This document shows, one piece after another, positions 28,662 through 39,001 of a DNA stretch of 64,000 nt. The stretch covers positions 18,972 through 82,971 of the forward strand of contig NZ_JARGPK010000061.1 in assembly GCF_029212575.1 (NCBI RefSeq), written 5' to 3'. Both the position numbers and the translations under genes were made by a program. The notes under the pieces are model-generated. The model was given only the letters and a program-made list of their open reading frames with translations, ran no database searches and was not told where the DNA came from. The stretch's first letter is position 1. Each line of letters starts with the position of its first letter. The DNA is from Antarcticimicrobium sp. GTDB taxonomy: Bacteria; Pseudomonadota; Alphaproteobacteria; Rhodobacterales; Rhodobacteraceae.

Positions 28662-29840
28662 CTATCGGTCCGGCGCGGTTACGTCGTGGCCATAGATCCA
28701 GTCGAACTGATGCACCGCGCGCGCGGGGGCCATCGCGCCGCCCAGCCGCAGCGCCAGATGCCCCAGCTCGCGCAGCGGCGACAGGCGGAAATGGTATTTC
28801 CACGCGTTTGCATTGGCCGCCGCGATCACCCGCACCGCCCGGTCACGCCGACGCGCCTGATAGCGGCCCAGCGCGCTGACCTGGTCGGCCTGCCCCGCCA
28901 GGCAATCGGCCAGAACCCAGGCATCCTCCAGCGCCAGGTTCGCGCCCTGGGCCAGGAATGGCAGCGTCGGATGGGCGGCGTCGCCCAGGATCGCCACGCC
29001 CGCACCCTGCCAGCGCTCCGCCACCGGGTGCCGGAACAGCCCCCAGAGCAGCACCTCGCGCACCTCATCAAGAAGCGCGACCGGCAGCCCGCGAAAATCG
29101 GCGAAGGCGGCGCGCAGGTTGGCCGGATCGTCCTTGTGGTGCCAACCCTCGTCGGCCCAGGCCCTGCGCTCCTGCACCGCCACGATGTTGACCAGCCGCC
29201 CCGCGCGCAGCGGGTAGCAGACCAGGTGCCGCCCCGGCGCCATGAAGATCTGTGCCTCCGGTGGCAGGTCCAGGTGGTTTGGCACCGTCGCGCGCCAGGC
29301 CACCTGGCCGGCAAAAAACGGATCGTCCGCCCCGTTCAGCGCCACCCGCGCGCGCGAGTGCAGCCCGTCGGCGCCGACCACCAGATCGGCGCGCGCCTGC
29401 GCTTCGTTGGCAAGATGCAGTTCGGGCACCTCGCCGGGTGTCACCCGATCAACCCGTTGCAACAGGCGCAGGGGAATGCCGGCCGCGCGCACCGCGCCCG
29501 TCAGCAGGTCGATCAGATCGGCGCGATGCACCAGGTAGAACGACTGGTCCGGGGCGTGGCGTGCCAGGTCCAGCCGCAGCACCTCGCCCGCGCGGCGATA
29601 GTCGCGCAGCACCACCGCGCGCGACGGCGTCGCGACCCGGGCCAGCGCCTCTTCCAACCCAAGCGCGCGTAGCACCGCCGCGCCATTGGGGCTGATCTGC
29701 AGCCCGGCGCCGACCTCGGCAATCTCGCCGGCCTGTTCCAGTACCGTCACCTCGGCGCCGCGCGCGCGCAGCGCCAGCGCCGCCGCCAGACCACCGATTC
29801 CGGCACCCACGACGATGATGTTCCGGCCCTTCAACCCCAT
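28662..29840 (-). CDS. FAD-dependent monooxygenase (salicylate hydroxylase-like)
   Basis: IIVVGAGIGGLAAALALRARGAEVTVLEQ...VGADGLHSRARVAL...ILGDAAHPTLPFLAQGANLALEDAWVLADCL. Confidence 0.9.
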   Translation of the reverse strand: MGLKGRNIIVVGAGIGGLAAALALRARGAEVTVLEQAGEIAEVGAGLQISPNGAAVLRALGLEEALARVATPSRAVVLRDYRRAGEVLRLDLARHAPDQSFYLVHRADLIDLLTGAVRAAGIPLRLLQRVDRVTPGEVPELHLANEAQARADLVVGADGLHSRARVALNGADDPFFAGQVAWRATVPNHLDLPPEAQIFMAPGRHLVCYPLRAGRLVNIVAVQERRAWADEGWHHKDDPANLRAAFADFRGLPVALLDEVREVLLWGLFRHPVAERWQGAGVAILGDAAHPTLPFLAQGANLALEDAWVLADCLAGQADQVSALGRYQARRRDRAVRVIAAANANAWKYHFRLSPLRELGHLALRLGGAMAPARAVHQFDWIYGHDVTAPDR

Positions 29841-29883
29841 TCCAACCTGCCTACCCGTACCCGTCGCGGCCCGTGACCGCCGT

Positions 29884-29919
29884 CAAAAAAAACGCCAGGG
29901 TGGCAAGACCCCGGCGTTT
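29884..29919 (-). terminator. Rho-independent terminator downstream of dksA
   Basis: Minus strand AAACGCCGGGGTCTTGCCACCCTGGCGTTTTTTTT. Confidence 0.78.
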
Positions 29920-29950
29920 CCCAAACTCTCATCGTCCGTCGTCGCCACGC

Positions 29951-30427
29951 TCAGTCGTCGCGGTGCACCTTCTCGCGCCGCTCGTGACGCTCCTGCGCCT
30001 CCAGGCTCAGCGTGGTGGTGGGACGCGCCACCAGCCGCTTGAGCGAGATCGGCTCACCGGTTTCCTGGCAATACCCGAACTCTCCCTCGTCGATGCGGCG
30101 CAGCGCGGAATCGATCTTGGACACCAGTTTGCGCTGACGATCCCGGATACGCAATTCCAGCGCGCGGTCGGTCTCTTCGCTGGCGCGGTCGGCCACGTCG
30201 GGAATGTTGCGCGTGCCGTCCTGCAGTCCGGCGATGGTGGATTTGCTTTCGTTCATCAGATCGTTCTTCTGACGCAGCAACTCGCGTCGAAACCACTCGA
30301 GCTGCCGCTCGTTCATGAACGGCTCATCCTCGGCCGGACGATAGTCCTCCGGCAGAAAGTTTTCCTGCTTCATCTTGGTTCCCTCGGTCTGGCCAACAAC
30401 GTCCCTCAAACTCGCTGATTTAGACAT
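29951..30427 (-). CDS. dksA: RNA polymerase-binding transcription factor DksA
   Basis: ADRASEETDRALELRIRDRQRKLVSKIDSALRRIDEGEFGYCQETGEPISLKRLVARPTTTLSLEAQERHE. Confidence 0.93.
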   Translation of the reverse strand: MSKSASLRDVVGQTEGTKMKQENFLPEDYRPAEDEPFMNERQLEWFRRELLRQKNDLMNESKSTIAGLQDGTRNIPDVADRASEETDRALELRIRDRQRKLVSKIDSALRRIDEGEFGYCQETGEPISLKRLVARPTTTLSLEAQERHERREKVHRDD

Positions 30428-30557
30428 CTGGCTCCCCCTTCTGCCGCAGCGTTTATCGGAGAGATTCCAGATTGTCACTACACAATAGCATTTCATCTGG
30501 GCTAAAACCGCCGCCAAACCGTAACGCGCAACTGCGAACAGCAAAGGGTTGGAAAAC

Positions 30558-31397
30558 ATGAGATTTCAGGGCACCAAAGACTATGTGGCGACCGAGGACC
30601 TTACCATTGCAGTGAATGCAGCGGTCACCTTGGAACGTCCATTGCTGGTCAAGGGAGAACCCGGAACCGGCAAGACCGAACTGGCCCGCCAGGTCGCCGA
30701 TGCGCTGGGCCTCGGAATGATCGAATGGAACGTCAAATCCACCACCCGCGCCCAGCAGGGCCTGTACGAATACGATGCCGTGAGCCGGTTGCGCGACAGC
30801 CAGCTAGGCGAGGAACGCGTGCATGACGTCGGTAACTACATCAAGAAAGGCAAGCTTTGGCAGGCCTTCGAGGCCGACGAAAAGGTGGTGCTGCTGATCG
30901 ACGAGATCGACAAGGCGGATATCGAGTTTCCCAACGACCTGCTGCAGGAACTCGATAAGATGGAATTCTTCGTCTACGAGACCGGCAAGACGATCCGCGC
31001 CCGCCAGAGACCCGTCGTCATCATCACCTCGAACAACGAAAAGGAGCTGCCGGACGCCTTTCTGCGGCGCTGTTTCTTTCACTACATCCGCTTCCCCGAC
31101 GAGACGACCATGCGCAAGATCGTCGAGGTGCACCACCCCGGCATCAAGGAATCGCTTCTGACCACGGCGCTGACCCAGTTCTACGAGTTGCGCGACACCT
31201 CGGGGCTGAAGAAGAAACCCTCGACCTCGGAGGTACTGGACTGGTTGAAACTGCTGCTGGCCGAAGATCTGGACGCCGAGGACCTCAAACGCGACGGCGT
31301 CAACGCCCTGCCCAAGCTGCACGGCGCATTGCTGAAGAACGAACAGGACGTGCACCTGTTCGAGCGGCTCGCCTTCATGGCGCGCAGCCAGCGGTAG
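30558..31397 (+). CDS. MoxR-family AAA+ ATPase
   Basis: RPLLVKGEPGTGKTELARQVADALG...VLLIDEIDKADIEFPNDLLQELD. Confidence 0.92.
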   Translation: MRFQGTKDYVATEDLTIAVNAAVTLERPLLVKGEPGTGKTELARQVADALGLGMIEWNVKSTTRAQQGLYEYDAVSRLRDSQLGEERVHDVGNYIKKGKLWQAFEADEKVVLLIDEIDKADIEFPNDLLQELDKMEFFVYETGKTIRARQRPVVIITSNNEKELPDAFLRRCFFHYIRFPDETTMRKIVEVHHPGIKESLLTTALTQFYELRDTSGLKKKPSTSEVLDWLKLLLAEDLDAEDLKRDGVNALPKLHGALLKNEQDVHLFERLAFMARSQR

Positions 31398-31655
31398 GTA
31401 TTTTTCAGGCTTTCTTGACGGGCTTCGGCTTGCGCGCGGCTTCGGGACGCGGGCCTGTGCGATCGTGTTTCGCCGTGCGGAGGGAACGCCGCACCCCGCC
31501 ATTGCGACGCGCGGCGTTCGCGCCTATCGTGAGGTCACCACATTTTTGTCTGCTTTGGCCCCTATGCTCGAAGTCGACCCCAAACGTTTCATGGATGCCG
31601 CGTCTGATATGATCGATCTGACACTGAACCCCGCCCGTCCGTGGCATCCTCGCCC

Positions 31656-33026
31656 ATGATCCGCGCCGCCCTTTTCCTTTGCTTCGGCCTGGTGCTGGCG
31701 GCCTGCAACGCAGTGCCGCTTGCCGACACGCCAACGCGGGCGAAGATCACCGACAGCACACTGCCGCCGATGAAGGCTTTCGCCACCCCGGCGCCCAGCG
31801 CGCCGGGGCGGTCCAACGCGAATATCGCCGCTGATTTCCTCTCGCTGCATTTCCAGTTGGAAAGCGGTCGCAAGCTCGAGGTTTTCACCCGGTTCGAGAT
31901 GCCGATCACCGTGCGCGTCACCGGATCGCCCCCGCCAAGCCTGGAGCCCGATCTGCGCCGCCTTTTGGTGCGGTTGCGGCGCGAGGCCGGGCTCGACATC
32001 CGCCAGATCACCAGTGGCGCGGCCAATATCACCATCGAGGCGGTCAGCCGCACCGAGATCCGACGCGCCCTGCCGCAGGCGGCCTGTTTCGTGGTGCCCA
32101 ACGTGTCCAGCTTTGACGAATTCCGCCGCGACCGCCGCAAGCCCAAGACCAACTGGTCGGTACTGCGCACGCGCACCCGGATGGGGATTTTCGTTCCCTA
32201 TGACACCACCCCGCAGGAGTTGCGCGATTGCCTGCACGAGGAACTGGCGCAGGCGCTCGGCCCGCTCAACGATCTCTACCGGCTGCCGGACTCGGTCTTC
32301 AACGACGACAACGTGCACACGGTTCTCACCGGGTTCGACATGCTGATCCTGCGTGCCACCTATGCGCCGGAGCTGCACAGCGGCATGACCGAGGGACAGG
32401 TCGCGGCGCTGCTGCCGGCACTGCTGGCGCGGCTCAACCCCGCCGGCAACCGCCATCCCGCCGCCCCGGTCGCCGAGACGCCGCGCAGCTGGATCGACGC
32501 GGTGCAGACCGCGCTTGGCCCCGGCGCCGCCCCCGCCGCGCGATACGCTGCCGCCACTGCGGCCGCGCGCACGGCACAGTCGCTGGGCTGGCAGGATCAC
32601 CGCCGCGCATTCAGCGACTACATGCTGGGGCGCATCACCCAGATGACCGATCCCGACGCCGCGCAACAGTATTTCCGCGCCGCGCTGCACTACCTGTCGC
32701 AAACCCCTGCGACACGGCTGCACGCCGCCTATGTGGTGACCCAGACGGCGGCCTATGCCGTCGCCACCGGCAACGGCGCCCAGGCCGTGCGGGAGATCGA
32801 CCCGATGCTCGATGTGGCGGCGCGCGCCGAGAACGCGGCGCTGCTGTCCACGCTGATGCTGCTCAAGGCCGAGGCGCTTGACCAGATGGGCCGCCCCGAC
32901 GAGGCCCGCAGCGTCAGACTGGACAGCCTGGGATGGGCGCGTTACGGGTTTGGCACCGATTGGGCGGTGCGGGCCAAGATGCGTGAGATCGCGGCGCTGA
33001 ACCCCCAGAACAGAGGGCGCGGATAA
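31656..33026 (+). CDS. DUF2927-type putative lipoprotein
   Basis: MIRAALFLCFGLVLAACNAVP lipobox; RDCLHEELAQALGPLNDLYRLPDSVFNDDNVHTVLTGFDMLILRATYAPEL. Confidence 0.75.
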   Translation: MIRAALFLCFGLVLAACNAVPLADTPTRAKITDSTLPPMKAFATPAPSAPGRSNANIAADFLSLHFQLESGRKLEVFTRFEMPITVRVTGSPPPSLEPDLRRLLVRLRREAGLDIRQITSGAANITIEAVSRTEIRRALPQAACFVVPNVSSFDEFRRDRRKPKTNWSVLRTRTRMGIFVPYDTTPQELRDCLHEELAQALGPLNDLYRLPDSVFNDDNVHTVLTGFDMLILRATYAPELHSGMTEGQVAALLPALLARLNPAGNRHPAAPVAETPRSWIDAVQTALGPGAAPAARYAAATAAARTAQSLGWQDHRRAFSDYMLGRITQMTDPDAAQQYFRAALHYLSQTPATRLHAAYVVTQTAAYAVATGNGAQAVREIDPMLDVAARAENAALLSTLMLLKAEALDQMGRPDEARSVRLDSLGWARYGFGTDWAVRAKMREIAALNPQNRGRG

Positions 33027-33033
33027 ACCAACG

Positions 33034-33201
33034 ATGATCGTAATTGCAGCGGCGCTGTTCGGCGCCATTCTCGGCGGGATCAGGGCACAGAAACGCGGCG
33101 GCAAACCCGCCGACATCGCCCAGTACGCGGTGGTCCACGCGATCATCTTCGCCATCGCCGGCCTGCTGGCGACGATCCTGCTCCACCGCGCGGCAATCTA
33201 G
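33034..33201 (+). CDS. 55-aa putative membrane protein
   Basis: MIVIAAALFGAILGGIRAQKRGGKPADIAQYAVVHAIIFAIAGLLATILLHRAAI*; below ORF-track cutoff; fits tightly between DUF2927 and VWA genes. Confidence 0.75.
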   Translation: MIVIAAALFGAILGGIRAQKRGGKPADIAQYAVVHAIIFAIAGLLATILLHRAAI

Positions 33202-33211
33202 GCGAGGTCCG

Positions 33212-34396
33212 ATGTTCCTGCCCTTCTTCGAGAACCTTCGCAAGTCCGGCATTCCGGTCTCGCTCCGCGAATACCTCACCTTTCTGGAGGGGATGAAGGC
33301 GGGCCTGGCCACCTATGACGTGGAGGCGTTCTATTACCTCGCCCGCACCGCGATGGTGAAGGACGAGCGCAACCTCGACAAGTTCGACCGCGCCTTTGCC
33401 GCCAGCTTCAAGGGGCTGGAGCAGATCAGCCTCGACCAGGTTCTGGAGGCGGTCGATCTGCCCGCCGACTGGCTTCGCAAGATGGCCGAAAAACACCTGA
33501 GCGACGAGGAAAAGGCCGAGATCGAGGCGCTTGGCGGCTTCGAGAAGCTGATGGATACACTGCGCGAGCGGCTGAAGGAACAGGAGGGGCGTCACCAGGG
33601 CGGCAACAAGTGGATCGGCACCGCCGGCACCTCGCCATTCGGCGCCCATGGCTACAACCCCGAGGGCGTGCGCATCGGTCAGAAAGAGGGCCGCCATGGC
33701 CGCGCTGTCAAGGTCTGGGACAAGCGCGAGTTCAAGAACCTCGACGACACCGTGGAACTGGGCACCCGCAACATCAAGGTGGCGCTGAAACGGCTGCGCC
33801 GCTGGGCCCGCGAGGGCGCGCATGAGGAGCTTGACCTCGACGGCACCATCCGCGCCACCGCCGAGCATGGCTATCTAGACGTCAAGACCCGGCCGGAACG
33901 GCACAACGCGGTCAAGGTGTTGCTGTTTCTCGATATCGGTGGCTCGATGGACCCGCATATCAAGGTGGTGGAGGAGTTGTTCAGCGCCGCCCGGACCGAG
34001 TTCAAGCACCTTGAATACTACTATTTCCACAATTGCCTCTACGAGGGGGTCTGGCGCGACAACCGCCGCCGCTGGGATGCGCAGACCCCGACCTGGGAGG
34101 TGCTGAACACCTATGGGCCGGACTACAAGTGCATCTTCGTCGGCGATGCCAGCATGTCGCCCTACGAGATCGCCTATCCAGGTGGCGCGAATGAGCATTG
34201 GAATGCCGAGGCCGGCCAGACCTGGCTGCAGCGCGCGCGCGAGCAGTGGAAAGACAACCTCTGGATCAACCCGGTGCCCGAGAAGTATTGGGATTATACC
34301 CATTCGATCCAGATGATCCGGGAACTCTTCGACAGCCGCATGGTGCCGATGACACTCTCGGGGCTGGAACGCGGGATGAAGGAGCTGACGCGCTAG
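33212..34396 (+). CDS. VWA domain-containing protein (CoxE-like)
   Basis: MFLPFFENLRKSGIPVSLREYLTFLEGM...VKVLLFLDIGGSMDPHIKVVEELFSAARTEFKHLEYYYFHNCLYEGVW; linked to MoxR. Confidence 0.88.
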   Translation: MFLPFFENLRKSGIPVSLREYLTFLEGMKAGLATYDVEAFYYLARTAMVKDERNLDKFDRAFAASFKGLEQISLDQVLEAVDLPADWLRKMAEKHLSDEEKAEIEALGGFEKLMDTLRERLKEQEGRHQGGNKWIGTAGTSPFGAHGYNPEGVRIGQKEGRHGRAVKVWDKREFKNLDDTVELGTRNIKVALKRLRRWAREGAHEELDLDGTIRATAEHGYLDVKTRPERHNAVKVLLFLDIGGSMDPHIKVVEELFSAARTEFKHLEYYYFHNCLYEGVWRDNRRRWDAQTPTWEVLNTYGPDYKCIFVGDASMSPYEIAYPGGANEHWNAEAGQTWLQRAREQWKDNLWINPVPEKYWDYTHSIQMIRELFDSRMVPMTLSGLERGMKELTR

Positions 34397-35562
34397 ACGC
34401 GCCTCACCCCCTCCTCGACCACCTCGACCGAAAGGATCGTCGGCAGGTGGCGGGCAATCTCGGACCAGTTTTCCCCCTCGTCGAAACTTGCAAAAACCGA
34501 TCCGCTGTTGGTCCCGAAGTAGACCCCGGCGGGATCGGCCCTGTCGCCCGCCATCGCCTGACGCAACACGGTAAAGAAACAGCCGTTCTGCGGCAGCCCG
34601 GCGCGATGATCCTGCCAGCTTTTCCCGCCATCGCGGGACCGCCAGACCGCCGCCGCCGCGCCGGGCGGGAAGCGCCCGTTGTCGTCACCGTTCAGCGGCA
34701 GCGTCCAGATCATCTCCGGGTCACGCGGATGCACCTGAATCGGAAAGCCAAAGGTCGAGGGCAGCCCCTCGTTGATATCCTCCCAACTACGGCCGCCATC
34801 GGGAGAGCGCCAGACACCGTGGTGGTTCTGCTGGTAAATCGTGGCCCCTTCGCCGGGCGCCAGCATCATGTTGTGCACGCAATGGCCGGTCTCGCCGTCG
34901 CGCGGCGCCGCCGGGTGATCGTGCGGCGGACAGGCGGCGGCATTGGACAGCCGGTTGCGGCGCTCCCAGCTCTGGCCGCCGTCCTCGGTGGCAAAGACAC
35001 CGGCGGCGGAAATCCCCACCCACATCCGCTGTGGATCGGTGGGATGCGTGAGGATGGTGTGCAGCGTCAGCCCCGCCGCGCCGGGGGACCACTCTGCCGC
35101 CGACGGGTGATCGGTCAGCCCGTCCACCCGCTCCCAGGCCCTGCCGCCGTCCTGGCTGACCAACAGCGTCGCCGGCTTGGTCCCGGCATAGAGCGCGCCA
35201 TGGGCGAACCGCAGCGACCAGACTTGGGCGAACGCATCGGCAAAGGGCAACGGATCGCCAGTGACACCGAACATTTCGGCGACATCCGGATCGTCCTCGG
35301 CCCAATCGTCGATCGTTCCCCGGGTCAGCCGGGTCTTTTCCCAGCTTTCACCACCATCCTCGGAGCGCCAGACAGCGGCGCCGTACCAGTCGCCGCCGCC
35401 CCCGGCCCAGAGCAGGCCCGAGGCATCCCCGATCACGTGGTTGACCGGCCAGCCATCGCAGAATGGCCCTGCGACGGCCCAGTTCGCCCGGTCCCCGTCG
35501 CCGCGCAGCAGAAATACGCCCTTGGTGGTGCCCAGCAGCACCGTGAACGTCCTCTCGGGCAT
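34393..35562 (-). CDS. BNR/Asp-box repeat (sialidase-like propeller) protein
   Basis: Repeated SxDxGxxW motifs: RSEDGGESWEK, SQDGGRAWER, TEDGGQSWER, SPDGGRSWED, SRDGGKSWQD. Confidence 0.85.
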   Translation of the reverse strand: MPERTFTVLLGTTKGVFLLRGDGDRANWAVAGPFCDGWPVNHVIGDASGLLWAGGGGDWYGAAVWRSEDGGESWEKTRLTRGTIDDWAEDDPDVAEMFGVTGDPLPFADAFAQVWSLRFAHGALYAGTKPATLLVSQDGGRAWERVDGLTDHPSAAEWSPGAAGLTLHTILTHPTDPQRMWVGISAAGVFATEDGGQSWERRNRLSNAAACPPHDHPAAPRDGETGHCVHNMMLAPGEGATIYQQNHHGVWRSPDGGRSWEDINEGLPSTFGFPIQVHPRDPEMIWTLPLNGDDNGRFPPGAAAAVWRSRDGGKSWQDHRAGLPQNGCFFTVLRQAMAGDRADPAGVYFGTNSGSVFASFDEGENWSEIARHLPTILSVEVVEEGVRRV

Positions 35563-35675
35563 CCCTTTTCCTCCTCCGTTTCCGTCCGAGAATAACATGT
35601 ATTTGCCATGCAAGCATCCGGGACCGCCGCAACGGCGCACTTGTCCCGCGCCGGTTCCCGGACCATATCAAGTGC

Positions 35676-36365
35676 ATGTTGAAATTTACGCCCATTCTTC
35701 TGGCAATTCTTTACGCGCTGGTGATGTACCGCGTGTCGGTCTGGCGCACCCAGCGCGAGCTGAGCGCGAAATCCACCGAACTGGCCGACGCGCGGCTCAA
35801 GCATCTGACCGACCGGCTCGCCGCCGCGCTGGGGATCGCCCGCATCCCGGTCTATATCTACGAGATCGACCCGGTGAACGGGCTGGCCGCCCCGGACGGG
35901 CGCATCTTCATCACCCGGGGGTTCTACCGCAAGTACCGCAACGGCGAGGTGACGGGCGAGGAGATGGCAAGCGTCATCGCGCATGAGATGGGCCATGTGG
36001 CGCTGGGCCACGCGCGGCGCCGCATGATCGACTTTTCCGGCCAGAACGCCCTGCGCGCGGCGCTGGTCATGGTGCTGGGCCGCTACATCCCGCTGATCGG
36101 ACCGTGGATCGCCAACGCGCTGGCCGGGCTGCTGGCCGCCGGGTTGTCACGCTCCGATGAATACGAGGCCGACGAATACGCCGCCGCGCTGCTGACCAAG
36201 GCGGGGATCGGCGTCGGCCCGCAGAAATCGCTCTTTGCCAAGCTGGAGGACCTGACCCAGTCGCGCGCCGGGGTCTCCCCCGCCTGGCTGATGAGCCACC
36301 CCAAAACCGTCGAACGCATCGCGGCGCTGGACCGGCTCGAGGCGCGCTGGGGCGTGAAGAGCTGA
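35676..36365 (+). CDS. M48 family metallopeptidase
   Basis: SVIAHEMGHVALGHARRRMID; SRSDEYEADEYAAALLTKAG. Confidence 0.9.
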   Translation: MLKFTPILLAILYALVMYRVSVWRTQRELSAKSTELADARLKHLTDRLAAALGIARIPVYIYEIDPVNGLAAPDGRIFITRGFYRKYRNGEVTGEEMASVIAHEMGHVALGHARRRMIDFSGQNALRAALVMVLGRYIPLIGPWIANALAGLLAAGLSRSDEYEADEYAAALLTKAGIGVGPQKSLFAKLEDLTQSRAGVSPAWLMSHPKTVERIAALDRLEARWGVKS

Positions 36366-36395
36366 TCCCCCGGTCAGAACATTCAAAGGACAGAC

Positions 36396-37391
36396 ATGCG
36401 ATATTCCCTGCTCGACCTCGCCCCGATCCCCGAGGGATCGGACGCCGCCACGGCGGTGCGCAACTCCGTCGCGCTGGCGCGCGCCGCCGAGACGCTCGGA
36501 TTTCACCGCTACTGGCTGGCCGAGCATCACAACATGCCCGGCATCGCCTCATCTGCCACGGCGGTGATGATCGGCCATATCGCGGCGGCAACCACGACCA
36601 TACGGATCGGCGCGGGGGGCATCATGCTGCCCAACCATGCCCCGCTGGTGATCGCGGAACAGTTCGGCACGCTGGCCACCATCCACGGCGACCGGATCGA
36701 CCTCGGCCTTGGCCGCGCACCGGGAACGGATATGGAAACCGCCCGCGCGCTGCGCCGCAACATGACCGCACAGGACAGCTTTCCGCAGGACGTGCTGGAA
36801 CTGATGGCCTATCTCGGTGACCCGGAGCCGAACCAGCGGCTGCATGCCATTCCGGGCGAAGGCACCAAGGTGCCGGTGTGGATCCTCGGCTCGTCGCTCT
36901 ATGGCGCGCAACTGGCGGCGCACCTGGGGCTGCCTTATGCCTTTGCCTCGCATTTCGCGCCCGATGCGCTGGAAGAGGCGGCCGAGGTCTACCGGCGCGG
37001 GTTCCAGCCGTCCCAGACGCTGGAAAAGCCCTATTTCATGATGGCGATGAACATCTTTGCCGCCGATGATGCGGATGAGGCGGTGCGCCTGAAAACCTCG
37101 ATGCAGCAGGCGTTTATCCGGCTTCGTTCAGGTCAGCGCGGCAAGCTTCCGGCACCGGTGGACCGGATCGAGGATGTCGCCGATCCGCGCTGGATCGAGG
37201 CGGTGAACGATGCGCTTTCGGTCAGCGCCACCGGCACGGCGGAGATGGTCAAGGCCCAGACCGAGGCGCTGATCGCGCGCTACCGGCCGGACGAGGTGAT
37301 CATCTCGGGCCAGATCCACGACCCGGCGGCGCGGCTGCGGTCGTTCGAGATCGCGGCAGAGGTGATGGCCGACCTGGTCCCGGACACCTGA
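36396..37391 (+). CDS. LLM class flavin-dependent oxidoreductase
   Basis: [80 protein letters not shown]. Confidence 0.92.
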   Translation: MRYSLLDLAPIPEGSDAATAVRNSVALARAAETLGFHRYWLAEHHNMPGIASSATAVMIGHIAAATTTIRIGAGGIMLPNHAPLVIAEQFGTLATIHGDRIDLGLGRAPGTDMETARALRRNMTAQDSFPQDVLELMAYLGDPEPNQRLHAIPGEGTKVPVWILGSSLYGAQLAAHLGLPYAFASHFAPDALEEAAEVYRRGFQPSQTLEKPYFMMAMNIFAADDADEAVRLKTSMQQAFIRLRSGQRGKLPAPVDRIEDVADPRWIEAVNDALSVSATGTAEMVKAQTEALIARYRPDEVIISGQIHDPAARLRSFEIAAEVMADLVPDT

Positions 37392-37460
37392 CCCTCGCGG
37401 TCTTCGCCCGACGCGGGACCGCCTGGGCGGCAAATCAGGGGCCGCTCTACCGGCTGAACC

Positions 37461-38333
37461 TCAGGCCGTGGCCTCCTTGGTGGCCGGTTTGCGCGCAAAG
37501 AGGCGTCTGTAGGCTTTCGGCGTAAAGGCAAACCCGATCTGGCTGCGCAGGGTCGGTTTCATATCATCGTGGACGCCCAATGGGCCATCGCAGGGGCCCG
37601 GCAGGTAGTAGGTGCCGAACATCCGGTCAAAGAGGCAGAAGATCTCGGCGAAATTCTTGTCAAACGCCTTTTCTTCGGCCGAGTGGTGCCAACGATGCAT
37701 GGCGGGGGACACGATGAACCTGCCCAGCTTGCCATAGGTCCAGGGCAGGTTGGCATGAATGAAAAACCCGTAATACCCGCGCACCATCGAGTTGAACAAA
37801 AGCGCCCAGACCGGGAACCCCATGACCAGCATCGCCGTGCCGGCAATCCCGTGGACGGTCAGCAGGTTCAAAGGGTGCCAGCGTGCCGAGGTCAGCCATG
37901 TCACTTCGGTGTCCGAGTGATGCACCGCATGGGCGGGCCACAGGATCGGCGTATGCTCAAAACGGTGGCGCCAATAGCCTACGAAATCACCGAAAAAGAC
38001 CGCGAAGAACAGTACCAGCGGCGCTGGCAGGGCCTCCCAATGGGCCGATTTGAACAGGTACAGCCCGTGTTCGTGAACCCATCCATGCAGAAACGTCAAC
38101 ACGATCGAGATCAGCGGCATGGCGACCGCGGCGTTGAACAGGACGATTTTCAACGACAGTTCGGTTTCCTGCCTGGCCTGTTTCATGTCGGACAGCCAGT
38201 GTTCCCGCCGGAAAAGGATCTGGATGATCAGGAACGCCAGTGCCGGCATGATCAGGAATCGCAACGCCGCGAACATGTTCATGGCGCTGTCGATCAGCAA
38301 TTGGAAAAGTGACTCCATCGGTCCGTGCCCCAT
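37461..38333 (-). CDS. Sterol desaturase / fatty acid hydroxylase family protein
   Basis: GDFVGYWRHRFEHTPILWPAHAVHHSDTEVTWLTSARWHPLN...MHRWHHSAEEKAFDKNF histidine boxes. Confidence 0.9.
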   Translation of the reverse strand: MGHGPMESLFQLLIDSAMNMFAALRFLIMPALAFLIIQILFRREHWLSDMKQARQETELSLKIVLFNAAVAMPLISIVLTFLHGWVHEHGLYLFKSAHWEALPAPLVLFFAVFFGDFVGYWRHRFEHTPILWPAHAVHHSDTEVTWLTSARWHPLNLLTVHGIAGTAMLVMGFPVWALLFNSMVRGYYGFFIHANLPWTYGKLGRFIVSPAMHRWHHSAEEKAFDKNFAEIFCLFDRMFGTYYLPGPCDGPLGVHDDMKPTLRSQIGFAFTPKAYRRLFARKPATKEATA

Positions 38334-38458
38334 AGGTTCCGGGTGATTTTTCCGGAATGATCACAAGAAATTGGGGCGCCAACATGGCCGCCCCCGGGCA
38401 AGTCTCGAACCGGCATGGCGGCAATGGCCGTGCCGTGGTGGATGAGAACGTGGCGCCC

Positions 38459-39001
38459 CTACCCCGCCAGCGCCTTTCCCAATCGCGGCAGGCGCGCCTT
38501 TTTCATCAGGGCGCGGATGTCCCATCCGCCCCGCTCCATCCCGTTGGCCTGCGCCAGCACCCGCGCGCCCACATCGGCCAGGCCTTTGGGGTCATTGAGC
38601 CACAAATCGTACAAAAGCCGGTCCGGCTCGATCCGCTCCAGCCCCTCTTCGGCAAGGATGTTGTTGGGAAAATCCTTGCGGTTCACCGTGACGATCGCAT
38701 CGGCCGATCCCGCCACCGCCACCGCCAGCACGTGCAGGTCGGCCGGATCGGGCAGCCACAGCCGCGCCTCCACCCCCGGCGCAGGGGGCACTTCACCCTG
38801 CGGCCAGTTGGCCCGAAGCAGCGCGATCTCGCCCCGCGCCTGCGCCTCGCCCCCCGGCCCCAGCTTGCGCGCCGCCCGCGCCCATTCCTCGAGGATGCGG
38901 GACGACCAGAGCGGGGTGAAATGACCCAGCCCGGCCGCCCCCAGCAGCATCTCGCGCATCACCGTGGGGTAAAGCACGCAGGTGTCGAGAACCAGTTTCA
39001 C
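38459..39001 (-). CDS. PIN domain-containing protein
   Basis: VKLVLDTCVLYPTVMREMLLG...DLHVLAVAVAGSADAIVTVNRKDFP; GTG start overlaps the stop of the upstream methyltransferase. Confidence 0.82.
   Translation of the reverse strand: MKLVLDTCVLYPTVMREMLLGAAGLGHFTPLWSSRILEEWARAARKLGPGGEAQARGEIALLRANWPQGEVPPAPGVEARLWLPDPADLHVLAVAVAGSADAIVTVNRKDFPNNILAEEGLERIEPDRLLYDLWLNDPKGLADVGARVLAQANGMERGGWDIRALMKKARLPRLGKALAG

Noticed and set aside
31405-31734. ORFs on both strands between moxR and the DUF2927 gene
   Set aside because: Overlapping weak ORFs without start context or domain; more likely a promoter/leader region.
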